DNA of 17,199 bases from Clostridiales bacterium. Lineage in GTDB: Bacteria > Bacillota > Clostridia > Christensenellales > Aristaeellaceae. The stretch is from contig SFFS01000035.1 of assembly GCA_004557805.1 (NCBI GenBank), positions 1 through 17,199 on the forward strand, read 5' to 3'. Under the pieces are notes generated by a model. That model was not told the origin of the DNA. It searched no databases and worked only from the letters and a program-made list of their open reading frames with translations. Positions 8,348 to 14,333 of the stretch are shown one piece after another (the stretch's first letter is position 1; each line of letters opens with the position of its first letter). Position numbers and translations under genes: made by a program.

Positions 8348-8370
8348 CCGTTTAATTGTTAACCGGTTGA
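8344..8370. promoter_or_regulatory. Candidate operator overlapping the exporter -35 box
   Basis: An inverted repeat TCAACCG (8344-8350) / CGGTTGA (8364-8370) with a 13-base AT-rich spacer overlaps the -35 box. Inside it, TTAACCGGTTGA (8359-8370) is an 11-of-12 palindrome. Position and symmetry fit a MarR-type operator, so autoregulation by the adjacent marR is the simplest reading. This is an inference from layout; no binding data are implied. Confidence 0.55.
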
Positions 8371-8373
8371 TTT

Positions 8374-8409
8374 TAAAATTAAGTAAATTCCCGCGCAGGC
8401 GCGCGGGAA
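8374..8409 (-). terminator. Hairpin terminator after the proline-tailed marR gene
   Basis: A perfect 9-pair stem TTCCCGCGC (8388-8396) / GCGCGGGAA (8401-8409) with a 4-base loop starts 9 bases after the stop of the upstream marR-like gene. On the minus strand it is followed by TTTACTTAATTTT, a T-rich but interrupted tail. It should end most transcripts before the exporter promoter, though some read-through is possible. Confidence 0.7.
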
Positions 8410-8417
8410 CGTTGGCG

Positions 8418-9068
8418 TTACTCGCCGTCGCTTTCCGGCGGGAACGGAGGGCGCGGCCGGTGTCCCAGGGGGATGTGCCCCTCGCGGAACGGGCCGGGAT
8501 GGCGGAAGTCCTCCTCCGGGCCGAAGCCGGGGCGCCCGTGCGGGCAGCGTTCGCCGAACGGCGGGGGAGGGGGCGGAAAGCCCTCGCGCGGCCCGCCGCC
8601 GAAGGGCGGCAGCGGCGGCTCGCCGGGCTCCTCTTCGTTGCGGAACTGCGCGTTCAGCTTCTCGACAAGCGCCAGCATCGTCTCGATTTCATTCTCCGTC
8701 AGCCCGGAGAACAGATCCTCGGCGAACTGCGCGCCCGAATCGCGCAGCGATTCGATTTCGCTGCGGCCGCGCTCCGTCACGGAGACGATCATTCGGCGGC
8801 GGTCCTCCGTATCGCGCGCACGCGCGATCATTCCCGCATTCTCCAGCTTTTCCAGCAGCTCCGCCACGGTCGGCGGGCGCAGCTGCGCGCGCTCCGAGAG
8901 CGCCGCCTGCGTCATGCTGCCCTCCTGCGCAAGCAGCCGCAGCAGCCGTCCCTGCCCATGTCCCATCGCCATGCGGCGGTGGTTCTGGCGGTAAATCTGA
9001 CGGTTGATATGGCGGGAAAGCTGATCGAGCGCGTCGAGCAGCTTCTGCGAACGGTTCATTTCTTTCAT
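8418..9068 (-). CDS. MarR-family regulator with a proline/glycine-rich C-terminal tail
   Basis: The 216-residue protein has a complete MarR winged helix in about residues 10-143. It has a recognition helix in LRPPTVAELLEKLENAGM and an intact wing (IARARDTEDRRRMIVSVTERG). After residue 144 comes a tail of 72 residues with about 23 prolines, many glycines, a run of six prolines (165-170), one cysteine and several histidines. The tail looks disordered and is not part of the normal fold. The ATG at 9068 follows AAGGAG with 9 bases of spacing. The gene has its own strong promoter and a terminator, so it is mainly a single-gene unit, divergent from nadD and upstream of the exporter operon. Its target is unknown; autoregulation or control of the exporter are both plausible. 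Confidence 0.87.
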   Translation of the reverse strand: MKEMNRSQKLLDALDQLSRHINRQIYRQNHRRMAMGHGQGRLLRLLAQEGSMTQAALSERAQLRPPTVAELLEKLENAGMIARARDTEDRRRMIVSVTERGRSEIESLRDSGAQFAEDLFSGLTENEIETMLALVEKLNAQFRNEEEPGEPPLPPFGGGPREGFPPPPPPFGERCPHGRPGFGPEEDFRHPGPFREGHIPLGHRPRPPFPPESDGE

Positions 9069-9086
9069 AACGGTCTGCTCCTTTCA

Positions 9087-9113
9087 TAAGGATACGAATA
9101 ATTAGATACCTTA
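9087..9113. promoter_or_regulatory. Candidate operator in the leader of the proline-tailed marR
   Basis: An imperfect inverted repeat TAAGG (9087-9091) / CCTTA (9109-9113) encloses an AT-rich core, and TTAGATACCTTA (9102-9113) is itself an 8-of-12 palindrome. It lies between the -10 box and the start codon, where a bound repressor would block transcription. The symmetry is weak, so this is a suggestion only. Confidence 0.35.
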
Positions 9114-9121
9114 CGAAATGC

Positions 9122-9150
9122 ATCATACCACCCCGCCTGCCGCGTGTCAA
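9122..9150 (-). promoter_or_regulatory. Promoter of the proline-tailed marR gene
   Basis: On the minus strand TTGACA (9150-9145) and TATGAT (9127-9122) are spaced by 17 bases, a consensus -35 and a 5-of-6 -10. The site is about 54 bases upstream of the ATG at 9068. Confidence 0.85.
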
Positions 9151-9157
9151 GCAGACA

Positions 9158-9186
9158 TTGAAAAAAAGGCGCGGATGGGATATACT
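9158..9186 (+). promoter_or_regulatory. Promoter of nadD-yqeK and rsfS
   Basis: TTGAAA (9158-9163) and TATACT (9181-9186) are spaced by 17 bases, each 5 of 6 against the sigma-A consensus. The start codon of nadD is 39 bases downstream. The -35 box is only 7 bases from the -35 box of the divergent marR promoter, so the two may compete for polymerase or share regulation. Confidence 0.75.
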
Positions 9187-9224
9187 GAACCTGCAACCAT
9201 TGCAATTTGGAAAGGAACGCACGG

Positions 9225-10388
9225 ATGCGCAAAAGAATCGGCCTGCTGGGCGGTACGTTTAATCCCATTCATATCGGTCATCTGCAAATGGCGCAGGCGG
9301 CGCTGGAAGCGCTGGCGCTTGACGAAATGATTCTCATGCCGGACGGCGATCCGCCGCACAAAACGCCCGACGGCGCGACGAAGCTCGACCGGCTGCGCAT
9401 GACGGAGCTTGCGGCCGCGGGGCGTTTCAACGTTTCCGCGCTGGAGGTGGAGCGTCCCGGAAAAACCTATACGGTCGATACGCTCGAGATGCTGAAGGCG
9501 CAGGGCGCCGAAGAAATCTATATGCTCATCGGAGCGGATACGCTGCGCGAACTGCTCACCTGGCGCGATCCGCCGCGGCTGTTCGGGCTGTGTACGTTCG
9601 CGGCGTTCGGGCGCTCGGGGTGCGCGTGGCCGGAAGCGCCCGAGGGCGCGCGCGTGGTGCGGCTGGAAGCGGAAATTCCCGGCGTATCGTCGACGGAGAT
9701 TCGCAGGCGCGTCGCCGCGGGGCTGTCGGTCGAGGGCATGACGCCGCAGCCGGTTGTGGAATATATCGGCGCAAAGCGCCTGTATCATCCGCCGCGGCTG
9801 CTCACGGACGGCGAAATGCGCCGGAAATTGCAGCAGACGCTGGCTCCCTCGCGCTATGAGCACGTGATGGGCGTGGAGGAAACGGCGCGCCGCCTGGCGA
9901 AACAATACGGCGTGGATGAAGCCCGCGCGGGGCTGGCCGGGCTGCTGCACGATTGCGCGAAGGTTTCCGACCGAGAGCGGATGCTCGCCTGGGCGGCCGC
10001 ATACGGCGTGGACCGCGCGCTGCTTCCGCAGGATGTTCCAGCCGCATGGCATGGGCCGGTGGGCGAAGCGGTGGCGCGCGCCGAATACGGCGTGACGGAC
10101 GCGGGCGTGCTGCACGCCATCCGCGTACACACGACGGGCTGCGAGGCGATGTCGCTGCTGGACAAGGTGCTGTATGTGGCCGACATGATCGAGCCGGGAC
10201 GCGCGTATCCCGGCGTGGACGAGATTCGCGCCGCTGCCCGGCAGAGCCTCGACGGCGCGGTGCTGGCCGCAATGCGGCGCAAGCTGGCATATGTTAAAAG
10301 CACAGGGAGAGCGCTCGATCCGCGCACGGCGCAGGCGCTCGCATGGATGGAACAGAACAGGGCGGAAACGCTGAACGGAGAAAAATAA
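9225..10388 (+). CDS. nadD-yqeK: NadD-YqeK fusion: nicotinate-nucleotide adenylyltransferase plus HD-domain Ap4A hydrolase
   Basis: One 387-residue frame joins two enzymes that are separate genes in Bacillus subtilis. Residues 1 to about 190 are NadD, which joins nicotinate mononucleotide to AMP in NAD synthesis. They show GGTFNPIHIGH (9-19), IGADTLREL and the late SSTEIRRRV motif (155-163). Residues from about 195 to 387 are YqeK, an HD-fold phosphohydrolase that splits diadenosine tetraphosphate symmetrically. Its metal ligands are visible as H213 (YEHVMGV), H242-D243 (LLHDCAKV), H276, H302 (RVHTTG) and D319 (YVADMIEPGR). The ATG at 9225 has AAGGA 8 bases upstream; an earlier TTG at 9207 lies on the Shine-Dalgarno itself and is unlikely. 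rsfS follows after 13 bases. Confidence 0.95.
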   Translation: MRKRIGLLGGTFNPIHIGHLQMAQAALEALALDEMILMPDGDPPHKTPDGATKLDRLRMTELAAAGRFNVSALEVERPGKTYTVDTLEMLKAQGAEEIYMLIGADTLRELLTWRDPPRLFGLCTFAAFGRSGCAWPEAPEGARVVRLEAEIPGVSSTEIRRRVAAGLSVEGMTPQPVVEYIGAKRLYHPPRLLTDGEMRRKLQQTLAPSRYEHVMGVEETARRLAKQYGVDEARAGLAGLLHDCAKVSDRERMLAWAAAYGVDRALLPQDVPAAWHGPVGEAVARAEYGVTDAGVLHAIRVHTTGCEAMSLLDKVLYVADMIEPGRAYPGVDEIRAAARQSLDGAVLAAMRRKLAYVKSTGRALDPRTAQALAWMEQNRAETLNGEK

Positions 10389-10401
10389 AGGAGGAAACTC
10401 T

Positions 10402-10755
10402 ATGGAACGGGAACCGAAGGATCTGGCGCTGGAGGCGGCGAAACTTCTGCGGGATAAGAGGGCCGAGGATCTGCTCGTGCTCGACATCGAACAGCTGACG
10501 GTGCTGGCCAGCTACATGGTCGTTTGCAGCGGCCGCTCCACGATTCAGGTCAAGGCTATGGCCGACGAGTTGGAAGAGAAAATGCCCGACCAGCAGCCCA
10601 TCCGCCGCGAGGGCTATGCCGAGGGCCGCTGGATTGTGCTCGATTACGGCAGCGTGCTCGTACATATTTTCCATGAGCAGGAGCGCGAATACTACCACAT
10701 GGAGCGCCTCTGGATGGACGGCACCAACGCCGTCGAACTGCCGCCGGAGGAGTAA
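10402..10755 (+). CDS. rsfS: Ribosomal silencing factor RsfS
   Basis: RsfS binds protein L14 on the large ribosomal subunit and stops it joining the small subunit when nutrients run low. The 117 residues are the usual length. Family blocks are clear: an N-terminal LALEAAKLLRDKRAEDLLVLD, then YMVVCSGRSTIQVKAMADEL, EGRWIVLDYGSVLVHIFHEQEREYYHMERLW, and a short acidic end. The start ATG at 10402 follows AAGGAGG (10388-10394) by 7 bases, and this site overlaps the stop of the nadD-yqeK fusion. Gene order nadD-yqeK-rsfS is conserved in Firmicutes and supports the assignment. It is the last gene of this operon. Confidence 0.97.
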   Translation: MEREPKDLALEAAKLLRDKRAEDLLVLDIEQLTVLASYMVVCSGRSTIQVKAMADELEEKMPDQQPIRREGYAEGRWIVLDYGSVLVHIFHEQEREYYHMERLWMDGTNAVELPPEE

Positions 10756-10800
10756 GACGGAGAACGTCAGGCGGGGAACTGATCTGGCTGTATGCAGCGA

Positions 10801-10827
10801 ACGGCGCGGCCGCGAAGGCCGCGCCGT
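10801..10827 (+). terminator. GC-rich hairpin between convergent rsfS and the DUF1697 gene
   Basis: A perfect 11-pair stem ACGGCGCGGCC (10801-10811) / GGCCGCGCCGT (10817-10827) with a GCGAA loop lies between the ends of two convergent genes. The expected T run is absent; the plus strand continues CTGGCTTCTTCC. It may serve both directions as a weak or factor-assisted terminator. Confidence 0.5.
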
Positions 10828-10865
10828 CTGGCTTCTTCCTGCATTCATCGCATTTTCTATTGCGT

Positions 10866-11408
10866 TCATTCTATACCGGCGATTTTTCTGACCGTGTTCG
10901 CCGTCCTGATCGTCAGCTTCGAGCTGATATCCGCGCTTGCCGTCCTGGGCCACCAGTTTGTTTTCTGATAGTCCTTCCGGCTGAAAGACCAGAATACGGT
11001 TCCTCTGTATTCCTGTATCTTTTCCAGCCCCCCTTTCGGCTCGCCGATTTCGCGATATACGTCTTTGAACGCGGCGGGCGGCATAATGAAGATCAGATTG
11101 TCGTAAATCTCCCTGTTTTCATCTCCCCACCAGCCGGGCGCGTGACGCAGAATGTCCTCCAGGTCTTCTTTTGATATGACAAAAACAGGAATATCCAGAT
11201 GAAACCGGCTTTTCATCATTTCCTCGATCCGGCCTGTAAGCCTGTACGTATCGGTTTCATCGCTTGAGAAAATCACATTGCCGCTGTTTAAGCAGGTTCT
11301 GACCTCTGCATAATGCAGTTTTTCAAAGCCCTGCTTCAGTTCCGCCATCGGCACCCTGTTTTTCCCGCTAATATTGACGCCCCGCAGGAAGGCGATATAT
11401 CTTTCCAT
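10866..11408 (-). CDS. DUF1697 domain protein
   Basis: The 180-residue protein fits the DUF1697 family over its whole length. It begins MERYIAFLRGVNISGKNRVPMAEL, continues with LNSGNVIFSSDE, and ends in the family's KTNWW...RTANTVRKI block. The biochemical role of the family is not known. The ATG follows GAGGGG with 8 bases of spacing and lies 17 bases after the stop of the araC-type gene, so the two are probably cotranscribed. Base composition is unusual for this window: positions 11101-11340 have 113 G or C in 240 (47%), while neighbouring genes exceed 60%, which suggests recent gain by transfer. No signal peptide or membrane segment is seen. Confidence 0.85.
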   Translation of the reverse strand: MERYIAFLRGVNISGKNRVPMAELKQGFEKLHYAEVRTCLNSGNVIFSSDETDTYRLTGRIEEMMKSRFHLDIPVFVISKEDLEDILRHAPGWWGDENREIYDNLIFIMPPAAFKDVYREIGEPKGGLEKIQEYRGTVFWSFSRKDYQKTNWWPRTASADISSKLTIRTANTVRKIAGIE

Positions 11409-11425
11409 ATGCGCGGCCCCTCGCG

Positions 11426-12397
11426 TCAGATGCGCGTGATCGGACGGACGTACTTGAAATACTGCGCGGGATTGAAATAGAAATACATCACGCGGCCCGG
11501 CGTTTCGGTATCGAGCCGGCAGCCTGCGGCGGCGTAGTCGAACGATTTCATCGCGGCTTCGATTTTTTCCTCTACGGTGCGGTTTTCCTGCTCGTAATCG
11601 AACGGCCCGTGCTCAAAGACGATGTATTCGCTTTCGGGCACGTCCGCAAGCTGCATCTGCGGCGGCGTTTCGCCGGCGAAATCCGCAGGCAGGCGCACGC
11701 CGTAGCACTCCGTGCGGTGGAAGCCCCAATCGCATACGCGGCCCAGCGGATCGTTGATATAGGCCATGATCTGGCCGCTGAGGCAGTTGTTGTCGCTGCC
11801 GCCATGATCGTCGAGCTTGCCCTTCACGCTGTCGAGCAGCCCGCAGACCGTCTCGCAATCCTGGCCCGGGATCTGGTTCTGCTTCTGCCAGAAATCCCAG
11901 TAGCCGTTGCTTTCCCGGTTGCCGATATACAGGAATTTATGCGCGGGAATGGTAACGAAATAGATTTTGACGTTTTCCGGAGACTTGACCATGCCGATTT
12001 CTCCCAGTCCTAAAAAGTAGCGGTCGAACGGATGGATTTTCGTGCGCAGCACGACGGGCGTCGGGTTCTTCCGATATTCGCCCGGTGCGACGCCGTACGC
12101 CTCGCGGAACGCGCGCGTAAAGGCCTCCTGCGAGGAAAAACCGTAATCGCACGCGATATCGAGCAGGTTCCGTTCGCCGTCGCGCACCTCTTTGAGCGCG
12201 AAGGCGAGCTTTCTGCCGCGCAGATAATCGCGCAGGCGCATGCCGGAAATTTCGCGGAATTTGCGCGTGGCGTGGAATTCGGAATAGCCCAGCACCGCCG
12301 CAAGGCGGCGCAGCGTCAGCGCTTCGTCATCATGCGCGGCGATTGCGCGATCGATTTCGTCCACGACCGTCTGAATGAGCTTTTGCCATTCGTACAT
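11426..12397 (-). CDS. AraC-family regulator with a GyrI-like effector-binding domain
   Basis: The 323-residue protein has the AraC DNA-binding pair of helix-turn-helix motifs at its N-terminus (about residues 24-110, with ACDYGFSSQEAFTRAFREAYGVAPGEYR). A GyrI-like small-molecule binding domain follows at about 140-323. This is the Rob-type order, opposite to classical AraC. Members usually sense hydrophobic or toxic compounds and activate export or detoxification genes; the ligand here is unknown. The ATG at 12397 follows GGAGGG by 7 bases. The downstream DUF1697 gene is the only obvious co-transcribed partner. The aromatic-rich C-terminal domain (NGYWDFWQKQ, VMYFYFNPAQYFKYV) fits a hydrophobic ligand pocket, which is an inference. 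Confidence 0.9.
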   Translation of the reverse strand: MYEWQKLIQTVVDEIDRAIAAHDDEALTLRRLAAVLGYSEFHATRKFREISGMRLRDYLRGRKLAFALKEVRDGERNLLDIACDYGFSSQEAFTRAFREAYGVAPGEYRKNPTPVVLRTKIHPFDRYFLGLGEIGMVKSPENVKIYFVTIPAHKFLYIGNRESNGYWDFWQKQNQIPGQDCETVCGLLDSVKGKLDDHGGSDNNCLSGQIMAYINDPLGRVCDWGFHRTECYGVRLPADFAGETPPQMQLADVPESEYIVFEHGPFDYEQENRTVEEKIEAAMKSFDYAAAGCRLDTETPGRVMYFYFNPAQYFKYVRPITRI

Positions 12398-12431
12398 GCG
12401 CGCGCCCTCCGTTTCTTACCGCTCCTGGGCT

Positions 12432-12437
12432 ATTATA
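12432..12437 (-). promoter_or_regulatory. Candidate -10 box for the araC-DUF1697 pair
   Basis: TATAAT on the minus strand (12437-12432) matches the -10 consensus exactly and contains the TAA stop of the upstream gene. No recognisable -35 box lies 16-18 bases upstream (AGGCGC at the best spacing). The promoter would be weak or need an activator, possibly the AraC protein itself. Confidence 0.4.
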
Positions 12438-13362
12438 GGCGCGCGTGAGAGGCCGCGCCTGATTTTTCTTGCGCTTTTTTGCGGAAAGTTCCGCTGTACG
12501 GATGGTCGTCTTTCGGCGGGGCGACGGCGATGATTTCGCCGCGCCGTCGCATTTCCTGCGCGCGAAGGAACAGTAGGCGGTCGCTCACGCCGGGCAGCTC
12601 GTTCAGCGCCCGGCCGATGGCCTGCGCGAGAAGAAATTCGCCCTCCGGCATGCTGCGGCGCAGCGCGAAATCGTAAAAATCCTCGGGTACGTTCAGGATG
12701 CGGCCGTTGACATACGCGCGCAGAGGCGCGCTTTCTTCCCACAGCGCGCGCCAGAGAAACGCGTAAGCCGTCCACGCGGAGGGGGAGAGCGTTTCGGTCT
12801 TCTGCGCGGCTGCGCCGAGCGCTTCGGGCGGCACGTCTCCGCCGCCGCGATATTCGAAGAACGAATCCTCGCGCGCTTCGCATGCCGGCAGCGGAACCAC
12901 ATACAGCGGCGCGCCGGCGCCCGCAAGAAAATCGCACAGGAAATACAGCCCGCACACGTCGCCCGGATCGTGCGGAGAAATCCAAGCGCGCACGGGCGCG
13001 GCGGCCTTTTTGGCTTCCGCGAGCAGGCGGAGCGTTTCAGCGTTCGTCCGCAGGATCGTTTCGCATGCTTCCGGGAAATCGCCGAACAGCGTTTCCAGCG
13101 CGCCGCGCCGCTCGGGCAGGTCGTCCAGCGGCCCGAAATCGAGCGCGAGCGTGAGCGGCCGCACGTCGGTGGGAGAAAGATCGAGCGTTTCGCCCGGCCA
13201 GACCCGGGGCTTGCGCGCTTCGCGCCGCGCCTGCGCGCGTTCCCGGTGCGTGGCGCCGAGCGCGGCGAACGCCGTGCAGCCCGCGAGCGTTTCGCCCTTG
13301 CGCATCAGCGAGGCGAATTTCAGGCTGCCCGCAAGGCTTTCCGAAAAGCACAGTTCGATCAT
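12433..13362 (-). CDS. DUF1835/DUF3658-like protein of unknown function
   Basis: I assign this 309-residue protein to the DUF1835/DUF3658 type with moderate confidence. The N-terminus MIELCFSESLAGSLKFASL resembles DUF1835. The C-terminal part (about 215-285: YVNGRILNVPEDFYD, FLLAQAIGRALNEL, FLRAQEMRRRGEI) resembles DUF3658. No catalytic residues can be named. A conserved-looking WISPHDPGDVCGLYFLCDFL block (127-146) lies between them. The ATG at 13362 overlaps the stop of the PfkB kinase gene (ATGA) and follows AAGGAG by 8 bases, so the pair is translationally coupled. An in-frame extension upstream to 13416 lies inside the kinase gene and is rejected. The very basic last 20 residues may be an unstructured tail. 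Confidence 0.65.
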   Translation of the reverse strand: MIELCFSESLAGSLKFASLMRKGETLAGCTAFAALGATHRERAQARREARKPRVWPGETLDLSPTDVRPLTLALDFGPLDDLPERRGALETLFGDFPEACETILRTNAETLRLLAEAKKAAAPVRAWISPHDPGDVCGLYFLCDFLAGAGAPLYVVPLPACEAREDSFFEYRGGGDVPPEALGAAAQKTETLSPSAWTAYAFLWRALWEESAPLRAYVNGRILNVPEDFYDFALRRSMPEGEFLLAQAIGRALNELPGVSDRLLFLRAQEMRRRGEIIAVAPPKDDHPYSGTFRKKAQEKSGAASHARL

Positions 13363-14198
13363 GCGTTCGTCTCCTTCAGATATTTCGTGGCGTTGGCAAG
13401 GCCCGCCTCGGCGCACCGGCGCGCGGGCAGGCCGTCCATCAGCGCGCGGGCGATTCCTGCGGCCATGGCGTCGCCTGCGCCGGTAGCGTTATGAATCGTC
13501 AGCCTGGGCGCCGGGAGCATTCCTTCCTCGCCGTCGCCGGCGAAGTATGCGCCCTCGCGGCCCATTGAAATAAACACGCGCTTCACGCCCTGCTCCAGCA
13601 GCCGCTTTGCGGCGCGCGCGGGCTCTGTCTCGCCGGTGAGATAGCGCGCTTCCATCAGATTCGGCTTGAGCGCGGCCAGGCGCGGCAGCATCGGCCGCAC
13701 GCGGTCCGCCTTCGCGCAGCTGACCGGGTCGGCCAAGATGGGCGTGGACGCGCGCGCGGCGAGCGCTTCAAGCGTTGCGGCGGGCAGGTTCGCGTCCGCC
13801 ACGCAGAGCGCCGCGGCGTTGATTGCCTCCATCGGCAGGCGTTCGGGCGTGAACGATTCCATCAGCTTCATCGCGTTTACGGCGGCGGCCATATCGCCGT
13901 CGCGCTCGTGCAGGCTCAGATAGCAGCACGACGCGCCGTGCAGCCGCAGGGCATAGCGCAGCCCGATTTTTTCTTCGGCGCAGCACGCCGAAAGCATATG
14001 CGCCGCCCCGTCGTCGCCCAGGACGGCCGCCAGCTCGACCGGCACGCCCAGCTCGGCCAGCCGCGCGGCGATGTTGTGCCCTACGCCGCCCGCGCGCATG
14101 GCGACCGTGCCGATGTTGCTGTCGCGCGCGACGAGCTCGCCGTCGGGCATGCCGCAAATGTCAAGGTTTAATCCGCCGATAACGATTGCGCTTTTCAT
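13359..14198 (-). CDS. PfkB-family sugar kinase, pseudouridine-kinase type
   Basis: This 279-residue ribokinase-fold enzyme phosphorylates a sugar or nucleoside with ATP. It has the N-terminal VIGGLNLDI block, the glycine-rich GGVGHNIAARLAELG (37-51), and the C-terminal anion hole and catalytic base NATGAGDAMAAGI, with D243. The RDSNIGTV segment (25-32) resembles the DSNPG motif of pseudouridine kinase, so pseudouridine is the best substrate guess. The usual partner, pseudouridine-5'-phosphate glycosidase (psuG), is not in this window, which lowers confidence in the substrate. The start is ATG at 14198, 5 bases after GGAG; a longer frame to 14297 would cover the divergent promoter region and is rejected. 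It is coupled by ATGA to the DUF1835-like gene. Confidence 0.88.
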   Translation of the reverse strand: MKSAIVIGGLNLDICGMPDGELVARDSNIGTVAMRAGGVGHNIAARLAELGVPVELAAVLGDDGAAHMLSACCAEEKIGLRYALRLHGASCCYLSLHERDGDMAAAVNAMKLMESFTPERLPMEAINAAALCVADANLPAATLEALAARASTPILADPVSCAKADRVRPMLPRLAALKPNLMEARYLTGETEPARAAKRLLEQGVKRVFISMGREGAYFAGDGEEGMLPAPRLTIHNATGAGDAMAAGIARALMDGLPARRCAEAGLANATKYLKETNA

Positions 14199-14268
14199 GG
14201 ACGCTCCATTCTTCCTGCTGTATTTTCGCAAATATTTTTCTCCGCGGCCCGCGCGTTTCCCTTCATGC

Positions 14269-14297
14269 TTTACTTTTTTCTCGGTTTTTGTTACCAT
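14269..14297 (+). promoter_or_regulatory. Candidate promoter of the phosphofructokinase operon
   Basis: TTTACT (14269-14274) and TACCAT (14292-14297) are spaced by 17 bases, and TGT directly before the second box makes an extended -10. The start codon is 37 bases further on. The design resembles the plsX promoter (TGT plus TACAAT). No convincing promoter was found on the opposite strand for the divergent kinase gene. Confidence 0.5.
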
Positions 14298-14333
14298 AAG
14301 ACGAGAACGCCAGAAAAGGAGAATAAACCGCTG

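Noticed and set aside
9147..10487. A 446-codon minus-strand frame opposite nadD-yqeK
   Set aside because: It is Arg/His/Pro-rich, runs through two promoters and the rsfS start, and opposes a gene with intact NadD and HD motifs.
14199..14333. Longer N-termini for both the PfkB kinase (to 14297) and the phosphofructokinase (from 14265)
   Set aside because: Both extensions fall in the AT-rich divergent intergenic region holding the promoter. Family N-termini begin at the internal ATGs, which have ribosome binding sites.
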